The translations under genes were made by a program, and so were the position numbers. Below are positions 1-6,224 of a stretch of 7,185 nt of DNA, in pieces. Source of the DNA: B2-G16 sp964528085 (GTDB taxonomy: Bacteria; Bipolaricaulota; Bipolaricaulia; UBA7950; UBA9294); NCBI GenBank assembly GCA_964528085.1, contig CAZGRE010000054.1, positions 1-7,185 on the forward strand, written 5' to 3'. A model generated the notes under the pieces. That model was given only the letters and a program-made list of their open reading frames with translations. It was not told the DNA's origin and did not search any database. The first letter of the stretch is position 1; each line of letters starts with the position of its first letter.

Positions 1-105
1 GCACAGGTAACGATCAACGACCTTGCCACCGGCCGGACGGTGCATGCCGGGTCCCCGGACATCGCGCGGTTGGTCGCTCTTCTCGACGGAGGAAAGACGA
101 AATGA
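1..105 (+). CDS. C-terminal end of an unidentified upstream protein (partial)
   Basis: An open frame enters from the left edge and reads 34 residues (AQVTINDLATGR..., ending LLDGGKTK) before TGA at 103-105. The stop overlaps the ATG of the next gene in an ATGA arrangement, the same junction type seen between other genes here, which argues that this is a real coding tail in the same operon. The fragment looks soluble, with a short polar strand-like stretch followed by an amphipathic helix (IARLVALL), and has no membrane segment or cysteine motif. I do not recognise the family from so short a piece and assign no function. Confidence 0.72.
   Translation, partial: AQVTINDLATGRTVHAGSPDIARLVALLDGGKTK
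88..93 (+). promoter_or_regulatory. Ribosome binding site of the amidohydrolase gene
   Basis: GGAGGA lies 8 nt before the ATG at 102, inside the last codons of the upstream gene. It supports ATG 102 as the start and, with the ATGA overlap, suggests translational coupling. Confidence 0.8.
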
Positions 106-1430
106 TACTCATTCAACAGATCACCACCCTGGTCAGGGATGCGGACCGCGTGGAACACGAGGTCGATCTTTTGATCGACGGAAACAGGATCGTGCGCATC
201 GGCCGCGTGGAACCGGAGGAGATCTCACCCGGCACGACCGTGATCAGCGGGAAGGGACGGATCGTTGCCCCGGGGTTCGTCAACGCCCATACCCATCTGT
301 ACCAATCTCTGCTCAAGGGGCGACGGGATGACGTCCCGCTCGTGGAGTGGTGCGAGCAGGTGACCTTCCCGTTCGTGCGCGCCGTGCTCAAGCGGCTGCG
401 GGAGGACGGGGAGGAGGAGATCGGGTACCTGTGGTCGATGCTCGGGGCGATCGAGATGATCAGAAGCGGGATCACCGCGTTCATCGATATGGATATGAAC
501 CTGCCCGGGGTGCCGCAGGCGTGGTGCGACATCGGCATCCGCGGCATCGCCGCCATGAGCCTGGTCGACCAGTGGGTCCCGGACGATTTCATAACCACTC
601 CGGAGAAGCTGCGCGAGGAGACGCTGAAGCTGATCGAGGACTGGCATCAGAAGCCGGATGAAGATCCGCTCGTGCAGGTCTTCCTCGGGCCGTCCGCTCC
701 ATTCACGTGCAGCGAGGGGTTGCTTTCTTGGATCCTCGACCAGGCGGAGCGATACGACCTCGGGGTCCAGACGCACGTCTCGGAGACGCGCTGGGAGGTT
801 GAGCACTCGCTTGAAACGGTTGGGAAGACGCCACTTGCTTATCTCGATTCCATCGGATTCCTCTCACGCCCTCTCCTCGCCGTACACGGCGTCCACCTCA
901 CGGATGCGGAGATCGAGCTTGCGGCGGAACGAAAGACGACGGTCGTCTACAACCCGAAGAGCAACATGAAGCTCGGAAGTGGGATCGCCCCGATCGTGAA
1001 GATGCGCCGGGCCGGGGTGGAGGTGGTGCTCGGGACCGACGGCGCGGCGTCGAACGACCTGCTCGATCCGTTCGAGGAGATGCGCGTCGGTGTCCTGTTG
1101 CAGAAGGTAGCGGGAGAGGATCCCACCGCCCTCAGCGCGCGCGCGATATTCAGGAGCGCCACCGAGGTGGGGGCAAAAGCGTGCCGGATCGACGCCGGAA
1201 CGATCGACGTTGGAAAGCTCGCTGATGTTGTCGTGATCGATCCGTCGGGGGCGCACATGGTCAATCTGGGCGATGAAGTCGTCCCCGCGCTCGTCTACTG
1301 TGCCAAAGGGAGCGACGTAGAAACGGTGATCATCAACGGCCGCGTGGTGATGCGTGATCGTACGATCACGACCGTTGATGAACGCGCCATCCTAAAGGAG
1401 GTCAAGAAAGTGGGGGCGAGTTATGGGTAA
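102..1430 (+). CDS. Metal-dependent amidohydrolase, MtaD/SsnA/TrzN-type deaminase
   Basis: This 442-residue protein is full length for the COG0402 branch of the amidohydrolase superfamily, cytosolic TIM-barrel enzymes that hydrolytically deaminate or dechlorinate aromatic N-heterocycles. The metal and catalytic residues are present in order: HTH (H63, H65) after VAPGFVNA, THVSET (H225 as ligand, E228 as general acid/base), HGVHL (H262) and GTDGAASND (D313). The family stretch NPKSNMKLGSGIAP (284-297) and a C-terminal beta-sandwich return (GKLADVVVID) are also seen. The start is set by GGAGGA at 88-93 and a typical MILIQQ opening. It overlaps its upstream neighbour by 4 nt and the FAD oxidase by 8 nt, which suggests a shared pathway. 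The best named relative is 5-methylthioadenosine/S-adenosylhomocysteine deaminase, but the ribose-contact residues known for that enzyme do not seem conserved. Guanine-type, other base or s-triazine-like substrates remain possible. The family is certain; the substrate is unknown. Confidence 0.92.
   Translation: MILIQQITTLVRDADRVEHEVDLLIDGNRIVRIGRVEPEEISPGTTVISGKGRIVAPGFVNAHTHLYQSLLKGRRDDVPLVEWCEQVTFPFVRAVLKRLREDGEEEIGYLWSMLGAIEMIRSGITAFIDMDMNLPGVPQAWCDIGIRGIAAMSLVDQWVPDDFITTPEKLREETLKLIEDWHQKPDEDPLVQVFLGPSAPFTCSEGLLSWILDQAERYDLGVQTHVSETRWEVEHSLETVGKTPLAYLDSIGFLSRPLLAVHGVHLTDAEIELAAERKTTVVYNPKSNMKLGSGIAPIVKMRRAGVEVVLGTDGAASNDLLDPFEEMRVGVLLQKVAGEDPTALSARAIFRSATEVGAKACRIDAGTIDVGKLADVVVIDPSGAHMVNLGDEVVPALVYCAKGSDVETVIINGRVVMRDRTITTVDERAILKEVKKVGASYG
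1330..1381. repeat. Nested inverted repeat at the 3' end of the amidohydrolase gene
   Basis: Ten-base arms TCATCAACGG (1330-1339) and CCGTTGATGA (1372-1381) are exact reverse complements. Between them lies a perfect 18-bp palindrome, CGTGATCGTACGATCACG (1353-1370). In RNA this could form an outer 10-bp stem enclosing a 7-bp hairpin with a GUAC loop, ending 13 nt before the AAAGGAGGT at 1394. As DNA, the palindrome could bind a dimeric protein. It lies wholly inside codons 410-427, which encode a family-typical segment (INGRVVMRDRTITTVDE), so chance is a real alternative. No T-run follows, so it is not a standard terminator. Confidence 0.5.
1394..1402 (+). promoter_or_regulatory. Strong Shine-Dalgarno at unusual distance from the FAD oxidase start
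   Basis: AAAGGAGGT is the best anti-16S match in the window, but it ends 20 nt before the ATG at 1423, too far for direct initiation there. A GTG at 1410 sits at ideal distance (7 nt) but is in the amidohydrolase frame. In the oxidase frame a TAA at 1393-1395 blocks upstream extension and no other start codon occurs before 1423. The closer purine-rich run GGGGGCGAG (1412-1420) may be the operative site. The strong site could load ribosomes for coupled re-initiation at the ATGGGTAA overlap. Confidence 0.5.
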
Positions 1431-2835
1431 ACCCATCAAACAAGATCTCGCCGCAATCGTCGGGGAACGGTATGTGAGCGATTCGGTGGCGGACAGGATC
1501 TGCTACTCGCGCGATTGCGGTCCGGACAAGGCCGGTCTTCCGGACGTGGTCGTCCGCCCGGGCTCGACGGAAGAAGTGGCAGCGATCGTCCGGCTCGCCA
1601 ATAAGGTGAAAAAGCCGATCTATACGCGCGGGCGCGGCACGACCTTCCTGGGAAGCGGCGTCAAGGACGGGGTGATCCTCGTCGAGATGACCCGAATGAA
1701 CAGAATCGAGCGGATCGACCTTCAGTCTGGCTACGTCACCGCGCAGGCTGGAGCGATCTGGCACGGGATCGACGTCGCCCTGCGTCGGGTGGGGCGCGAG
1801 CTTGCCGTCCCCGGTGGGGGCGGGCTCTTCTCGTGCACCATCGGGGGAACGGTGGCGGTCAACGCCATCCCGCACGGGGCGACGGAGTACGGGATGACCG
1901 GCGACCACGTCCTTTCGTTGGAGGTCGTCCTTCCCGACGGGAGCGTGATCAACACCGGTTCAGCGGCGAACCCCAGTTCGGAGCCGATCGAACGGAATGC
2001 CAACGGCCCCGACCTCGCCGGACTGTTCATCGGCTCGTACGGGATCCTGGGGATAATCACCAAGGTGACCTACCGTACCCGGCCGATCCCGGAGGAGGAG
2101 AGGTTCGGGTTTTACGCGTTCGACGATTACCGGGAGGCGATCGACGCGGCAGCTGGGATCCAGATGGCACAGGCGGCGACGTTCGTCGTCGGACTGTTCG
2201 GTGGTCCCAAGCCGGCCGGTGAAGAGGGAGACGCGTTCCTACACGTAATCGTGCGCGACCGCGCCACAGCCGCGCGTGAGCGACTGGGCGAGGCAGCGGC
2301 AATCTGCGTCGCGTATCACGGCCGGCCGTCGTCCGCGGAAGGGACACGCCACTACTGGCAGGAGCACATGTACAGCTGGCTGCGGAACACCGCACCCGGT
2401 CCGTATTACAGCAACCGGCCGTACTTCTGTCCCGAGGTGGCCGGGTTTACCTCAACACCCGGGCTGAAGAAGGCGGTGGAGCTGTTCCGTAGGCTGCGGG
2501 CCGAACGTGATGACGAGTTCACCCGCTACGGGATCCGCGTGAAGGGACTGGATGCCTATTTCGTCCGCAACGGCGCTTACCTGTGGATCGACACCCTGTA
2601 CGACGAACGCCGCCAGGATGCATGGGACTATGCGCTCAAACTACGTGGTGACATCGCCGAATTGATGTTTACTGAAGGAAAGATGAGCCCCGGGGGCCTC
2701 GGAGCCGGGATTTCTCCCTTCATCATGACGAAGCTTGGAGGAACGTTTGAGCTGTTTAAGACCTTGAAAAAGACACTAGATCCGAACGGAATTCTGAACC
2801 CGGACCTTCTCTTTCCCACGGGGGGAATGGCATGA
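1423..2835 (+). CDS. FAD-linked oxidase, GlcD/alkyl-DHAP-synthase-like (VAO/PCMH fold)
   Basis: This 470-residue flavoprotein is of usual length for the GlcD/D-lactate dehydrogenase/AGPS group, which oxidise 2-hydroxy acids or related substrates on FAD. The N-terminal PCMH FAD domain (about 40-220) shows VVVRPGSTEEVAAIVRLAN, the loop TRGRGTTFLGSG (68-79), GGTVAVNAIPHGATEYG (141-157), LEVVLPDG and GSYGILGIITKVTYR. The C-terminal cap ends with LDPNGILNPDLLFP, the family signature. The histidines normally found in the C-terminal domain (a GDGNxH-type metal site, or the HHHG-type run of AGPS) are absent: the equivalent segment reads MSPGGLGAGIS (421-431). No signal peptide or membrane segment is seen. 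ATG 1423 is the only usable start. The ATGA overlap with the HdrD-like gene argues for a two-subunit complex with electron flow from FAD to iron-sulfur clusters. The substrate is unknown; glycolate, lactate or a product of the neighbouring deaminase are possible. Confidence 0.9.
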   Translation: MGKPIKQDLAAIVGERYVSDSVADRICYSRDCGPDKAGLPDVVVRPGSTEEVAAIVRLANKVKKPIYTRGRGTTFLGSGVKDGVILVEMTRMNRIERIDLQSGYVTAQAGAIWHGIDVALRRVGRELAVPGGGGLFSCTIGGTVAVNAIPHGATEYGMTGDHVLSLEVVLPDGSVINTGSAANPSSEPIERNANGPDLAGLFIGSYGILGIITKVTYRTRPIPEEERFGFYAFDDYREAIDAAAGIQMAQAATFVVGLFGGPKPAGEEGDAFLHVIVRDRATAARERLGEAAAICVAYHGRPSSAEGTRHYWQEHMYSWLRNTAPGPYYSNRPYFCPEVAGFTSTPGLKKAVELFRRLRAERDDEFTRYGIRVKGLDAYFVRNGAYLWIDTLYDERRQDAWDYALKLRGDIAELMFTEGKMSPGGLGAGISPFIMTKLGGTFELFKTLKKTLDPNGILNPDLLFPTGGMA

Positions 2836-3974
2836 ACCTGGAGAAATACAGGGATCAAATCTATAGCTGCCTTCGCTGTGCTTTTTGCTTCGACGACTTC
2901 AACGAGCCGCAGAAGTCGATCTGTCCGGCGTATAGTACCTACGGCTTTGAGTCCTACGGTGCGCGTGGCAAGATCACCATCGCCCGCGGCCTGCTCGACG
3001 GGGCGCTCGCTTACAACGATGAGATTACCAAGCGGGCCTACACATGCACGGAATGCGCCGCCTGTCAGGAGCAGTGCTTCAAGCACCTTGACCTGCTCGA
3101 GATCTACGCGGCGCTGAAGGAAGACCTGGCGGAGCGCGACCTCTTACCGAGTGGGGTGACCGAACTCCTCAAGGTTATGGAAGAATTCGGGAACCCGTAT
3201 CAACGGCCGCCGGAGAAACGGCTTGCCTGGATTCCGGGAAGGGCCCGAGTGGATAAGAAGGCTGAGGTCCTCCTGTTTGTCGGTTGCACCTCCGCCTACC
3301 TGCGGCGGGGGATGGCGCGGGCCGCGTACCGCATCCTAGACGCTCTGGGCGTCGACTTCACCCTCCTCGGCGATGAGCACTGCTGCGGTCACCCGTATAT
3401 CACGGTGGGAAAGATGGAGGAAGCAAGACGGGTTGGAGAGGAGAACCTCGCGGCGATTGATGGGCTGGGAGTGGAGAAGGTGGTATTCACCTGCCCCGGG
3501 TGCCTGCGCACGTTCAAGGCGGACATGCCCAAGCTCACCGGCCGCCCGCTTCCGTTTGATGTCCTTCACTTAACCGAGTTTGTCTCTCAGTTCCTCTCCG
3601 AGCATCGAATCCGCCTGCAGAGGAGCTCCCGCATCGTGACCTATCACGACCCGTGCAACCTCGGCCGCGGCCTCGGAGTCTACGAGCCGCCGCGTCAGGT
3701 GATCGAGGCGATCCCCGGCGTCCGGTTGGTGGAGATGCCGCGCAATCGCGAGCGCTCATTCTGTTGCGGAAACGGAGCTTACGTGCGCTACGATTACGAG
3801 GAGATGTCGGTAGGAAGCGAGCTCGACCGGTTCACCGAAGCGGAGGGGACCGGGGCGGACACCGTGCTCAGCGCCTGCCCCGCTTGCCAAACCGGGTTCC
3901 TCGATGCACGACGCAGGGCAGAATCGCAGATCGAGGTCCTCGACGTCCTTGAGCTCCTCGCTCAGGTTCTGTGA
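2832..3974 (+). CDS. HdrD/GlcF-like iron-sulfur oxidoreductase with two CCG domains
   Basis: This 380-residue protein is the likely electron-transfer partner of the preceding FAD oxidase. The N-terminal region has two ferredoxin-type [4Fe-4S] sites: C13, C16, C19 with C31-Pro, and C72, C75, C78, C82. Two CCG (cysteine-rich) domains follow. The first is C152, C184-C185, C221, C224 and the second is C275, C311-C312, C349, C352. Their spacings (C-x31-CC-x35-C-x2-C and C-x35-CC-x36-C-x2-C) match the CX31-39CCX35-36CXXC signature of the non-cubane cluster site in heterodisulfide reductase HdrB/HdrD. GlcF, LutA and GlpC share this architecture. It is soluble, with no membrane anchor in the sequence or neighbouring genes, so the final acceptor is unclear. 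It starts at ATG 2832, overlapping the oxidase stop by 4 nt, with GGGGGGAA (2820-2827) upstream. GlcE is absent, so a standard glycolate oxidase GlcDEF is not supported. Confidence 0.92.
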   Translation: MNLEKYRDQIYSCLRCAFCFDDFNEPQKSICPAYSTYGFESYGARGKITIARGLLDGALAYNDEITKRAYTCTECAACQEQCFKHLDLLEIYAALKEDLAERDLLPSGVTELLKVMEEFGNPYQRPPEKRLAWIPGRARVDKKAEVLLFVGCTSAYLRRGMARAAYRILDALGVDFTLLGDEHCCGHPYITVGKMEEARRVGEENLAAIDGLGVEKVVFTCPGCLRTFKADMPKLTGRPLPFDVLHLTEFVSQFLSEHRIRLQRSSRIVTYHDPCNLGRGLGVYEPPRQVIEAIPGVRLVEMPRNRERSFCCGNGAYVRYDYEEMSVGSELDRFTEAEGTGADTVLSACPACQTGFLDARRRAESQIEVLDVLELLAQVL

Positions 3975-3986
3975 TGTGCTCGCGTT

Positions 3987-3993
3987 AAGGAGG
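3987..3993 (+). promoter_or_regulatory. Ribosome binding site of the ADP-ribosylglycohydrolase-family gene
   Basis: AAGGAGG lies 4 nt before ATG 3998 in the 23-nt spacer (3975-3997), the longest non-coding stretch in the window. It fixes the start and shows that the long N-terminal extension of this protein is translated. The spacer holds nothing else recognisable. Confidence 0.85.
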
Positions 3994-3997
3994 AAAG

Positions 3998-5299
3998 ATG
4001 GACGACCGACAAAAACGCCGCGAAGAGATCGCGCGGTACTGGGAGACGAAGAGTGAGTCCGGGGTGACCGTCTATCCGATGCGCGCCGCGGTGATGGCCA
4101 TGGAGAACCAGGGCTGCGACATGAGCGCCGCTCAGCCGCTTCTTGTTCGCGGGGACGAGCTCTACCGCACGGAGCGGTACGATGAGCTCCTCGTGGTCAT
4201 CGCCCGTATCAACGCGGTGATCCATCGGGCGATCGAGGCGCGCGGCGAGTACGGCCCGACTACGTTGGCCGAGCTGCGCGCCTTGCTCCCTCCTGAGCTG
4301 CCGCAGGTCTCCGGTAAGCTTTCCGCTTCTGAGTACCGCGACCGCGTGCGGGGCGGATGGGTGGGGAAGTGCATCGGAACGGCGCTGGGCGATCCGGTGG
4401 AGGGGTGGACGAGCGAGATGATCCGCTCCCGCTACGGGGAGGTGACAGACTACATCGTCCCCCCGAAGATAGAGAACGACGACACCGCCTATCCGATCCT
4501 CGTCCTCCACGCCCTGGATGAATACGGTCCGGCGTTCACCAGCGAGCAGCTCGGCCTGGAGTGGGTGGAGCACCTCCCGTACGCGTTCACCGCGGAGATA
4601 AGCGCGCTGGAGAACATCAAAGCAGGGATAATGCCCCCAGAGAGCGGGCGGTTCCGCAATCCGTGCAGCGAGTGGATCGGAGCGCAGATGCGCGGGGAGA
4701 TCCACGGGCTTATTGCCCCGCTCCGGCCCGATCTCGCCATGGACTACGCCCTGCGCGACGGGGTCATCTCCCACCGCCGGGAGGGGATCTACGCCGAGGT
4801 ATACTGCGCCGTGGCGGTCAGCCTCGCCTTCTCCGACCTGCCGATCCCGGAGGTCCTCCGGCTCGCGCTATCGTTCGTCCCGCCGGAGAGCAGGTTTCAC
4901 CAAGTGGTGGAGCAGACGTTCTACTGGTGCGAGACGATCGGGGAACCGGCCGGTGTCCTGAAGAAGATCGAACAGGAGCTGGGACACTACCACTGGATCC
5001 ACGCGTTCCCGAACATCGCGACCGCGATAACCGGGCTCCTGCTGAGCGAGGGGGAGTTCGAGCGGGCGGTCACCACTACCCTGATGTGCGGGTTCGACAC
5101 CGACTGTTCGGTGGGCCAGGTGGGCGCCCTTCTCGGCACGCACCTCGGATACGAGCGCCTTCCGGACAAGTGGAAGGATCCGATCGGCGATGAGTTTAAA
5201 AGCTACGTGATCGGATTCGAACGCATGCGGTTCGACGAACTGACCGAGTGGACGACAAGGTGGGGAGAGAGAATTGAGGGAGGGGTAGGTCAAGCTTGA
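3998..5299 (+). CDS. ADP-ribosylglycohydrolase-family protein with N-terminal extension
   Basis: This 433-residue protein belongs to the ADP-ribosylglycohydrolase (ARH/DraG, COG1397) family, di-metal hydrolases that cleave N- or O-glycosidic bonds to ribose. The core starts near residue 116 with RGGWVGKCIGTALGDPVEG (119-136). The first acidic metal site is ENDDTAYPIL (159-168: D161, D162, T163) and the second is GFDTDCSVGQVGALLG (365-380: D367, D369). Cys replaces the Thr often found after the second Asp. All expected metal-ligand carboxylates are visible, so it should be active. About 115 residues precede the core, whereas ARH proteins normally begin close to the GxxxGDxxG-type motif. This segment is charged and helical with no cysteine pair or signal peptide, and I do not recognise it. 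No draT or nitrogenase gene is nearby. The 4-nt overlap with a ribokinase-type gene favours a ribose-releasing nucleoside or glycoside hydrolase over protein de-ADP-ribosylation. E. coli yegU-yegV is a parallel pair. The substrate is inferred. Confidence 0.88.
   Translation: MDDRQKRREEIARYWETKSESGVTVYPMRAAVMAMENQGCDMSAAQPLLVRGDELYRTERYDELLVVIARINAVIHRAIEARGEYGPTTLAELRALLPPELPQVSGKLSASEYRDRVRGGWVGKCIGTALGDPVEGWTSEMIRSRYGEVTDYIVPPKIENDDTAYPILVLHALDEYGPAFTSEQLGLEWVEHLPYAFTAEISALENIKAGIMPPESGRFRNPCSEWIGAQMRGEIHGLIAPLRPDLAMDYALRDGVISHRREGIYAEVYCAVAVSLAFSDLPIPEVLRLALSFVPPESRFHQVVEQTFYWCETIGEPAGVLKKIEQELGHYHWIHAFPNIATAITGLLLSEGEFERAVTTTLMCGFDTDCSVGQVGALLGTHLGYERLPDKWKDPIGDEFKSYVIGFERMRFDELTEWTTRWGERIEGGVGQA
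5276..5290 (+). promoter_or_regulatory. Purine-rich ribosome binding region supporting a TTG start
   Basis: GAGGGAGGGGTAGGT sits 5 nt before TTG 5296 and lies within the end of the upstream gene. It favours TTG 5296, which overlaps the upstream stop as TTGA, over the alternative GTG at 5323, whose nearest purine run (GGGGGTG, 5304-5310) is farther away and weaker. Confidence 0.55.
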
Positions 5300-6222
5300 A
5301 CAACGGGGGTGCATTTAAACCAGTGATCGCTGTATTGGGAAGCATAAATATGGACTTTGTGACGTCGGTATTGAATCTTCCACAACCGGGGGAGACCGTG
5401 CTCGGCAGCCAATTCGATCGCTTGTTGGGAGGGAAAGGGGCGAACCAGGCGGTGGCTGCCGCCCGATTAGGAGGGCGGGTGAGCTTCTACGGTAAGGTCG
5501 GTGCCGATTCCCTGGGAGAGAATCTGCTCAATGGCCTCAAGAGGAACGGGATCGATGCCAGTTTTGTAGAACGGGAAGCAGGGGTCTCTTCCGGTATTGC
5601 TAACGTGTGGGTGAACCCAGAAGGCGAGAACATGATCGCCTATATCCCTGGAGCTAATGCACGCGTTGATCGGGCATACATCTCCCGTATATTTCCCCGC
5701 CTCGCTGAGGCAAAGATACTCCTTCTGCAATTCGAAACTCCCGTTGCAGCGAGCGCATTCCTGCTTGAATCGCTTCCCACCACGCGTCCGTTCGTGATCC
5801 TCGACCCTGCTCCGGCGCAGGATATCTCTTCCCTTCCCCTCTCCCGGGTCGATCTCATCACCCCCAATCAGGGCGAACTCGCAGCGCTCACGGGGGAGGA
5901 GACGATCGAAGATGGCGCCCGCCGCTTGCTCGATCAAGGAGTAAGGCAGGTTCTGTGCAAAGCGGGAAAGGACGGGGCCTATTGGGCGACGACTCGCGGT
6001 ATCGTTCACTTCCCCGCCCCGCCGGTCGATCCGGTCGATACTACCGGTGCCGGTGACGCGTTTAACGGCGCCCTGGCCGCGGCGCTTGCTGAAGGACAAG
6101 CACTGGAGGACGCGGTGGAAAGGGCGAACGTGGTCGGAGCTTTGTCCACCATCAAGCGCGGAGCTCAACCATCGCTTCCCACGCAGGAGGAGGTGGAGCG
6201 GTTCTTGGCGCAAGGAGTGTGA
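5296..6222 (+). CDS. rbsK: Ribokinase-type PfkB sugar kinase
   Basis: This 308-residue kinase matches ribokinase in length and motifs. It phosphorylates D-ribose, or a related pentose or nucleoside, with ATP in the cytosol, and the product enters the pentose phosphate pathway. The N-terminal substrate strand is IAVLGSINMDFV (11-22), followed by PfkB signature 1, GGKGANQAVAAARLGG (45-60), the NxxE motif NQGE (191-194), and PfkB signature 2, DTTGAGDAFNGALA (248-261), with the anion hole and catalytic base D254. The ending GAQPSLPTQEEV (289-300) is typical of true ribokinases. The start is TTG 5296, giving about nine residues before the conserved strand; GTG 5323 is an alternative. The gene overlaps the glycohydrolase stop by 4 nt, so ribose released by that enzyme is the natural substrate. 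Its 5' part looks less GC-rich than its neighbours (29 of 60 G+C in 5341-5400, 41 of 60 in 4681-4740, hand counts), hinting at a separate origin. Adenosine or fructose kinase activity is less likely. Confidence 0.9.
   Translation: MNNGGAFKPVIAVLGSINMDFVTSVLNLPQPGETVLGSQFDRLLGGKGANQAVAAARLGGRVSFYGKVGADSLGENLLNGLKRNGIDASFVEREAGVSSGIANVWVNPEGENMIAYIPGANARVDRAYISRIFPRLAEAKILLLQFETPVAASAFLLESLPTTRPFVILDPAPAQDISSLPLSRVDLITPNQGELAALTGEETIEDGARRLLDQGVRQVLCKAGKDGAYWATTRGIVHFPAPPVDPVDTTGAGDAFNGALAAALAEGQALEDAVERANVVGALSTIKRGAQPSLPTQEEVERFLAQGV
6212..6217 (+). promoter_or_regulatory. Ribosome binding site of the aldehyde:ferredoxin oxidoreductase gene
   Basis: AAGGAG is embedded in the last codons of the kinase gene, 7 nt before ATG 6225. 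It supports that start and co-translation. Confidence 0.75.
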
Positions 6223-6224
6223 CC

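Noticed and set aside
225..806. Minus-strand open frame of 193 codons
   Set aside because: It is the shadow of the amidohydrolase gene; the + strand carries all catalytic motifs.
3663..3672. GGCCGCGGCC palindrome
   Set aside because: A 10-bp GC-only palindrome is common by chance in DNA of this composition and lies in the second CCG domain coding region.
1423..3974. Canonical glycolate oxidase glcDEF
   Set aside because: Only GlcD-like and GlcF-like genes are present with no glcE between or beside them, and the flavoprotein lacks the usual C-terminal histidine motif.
3962..4774. Long open frame (270 codons) on the minus strand
   Set aside because: It lies opposite the ARH-family gene, has no recognisable motif and reads as Arg/Leu/His-rich low-information protein, as expected for the antisense of GC-rich coding DNA.
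3998..5299. DraG-type regulator of nitrogenase
   Set aside because: No draT or nif genes are adjacent, the protein has a long N-terminal extension, and its direct partner is a sugar kinase, so a catabolic glycosidase role fits better.
6022..6039. Perfect 9-bp tandem repeat CCGGTCGAT x2
   Set aside because: It encodes PVDPVD just before the DTTGAGD motif of the kinase. Two short copies in coding sequence are best explained as local duplication or chance; no regulatory reading is supported.
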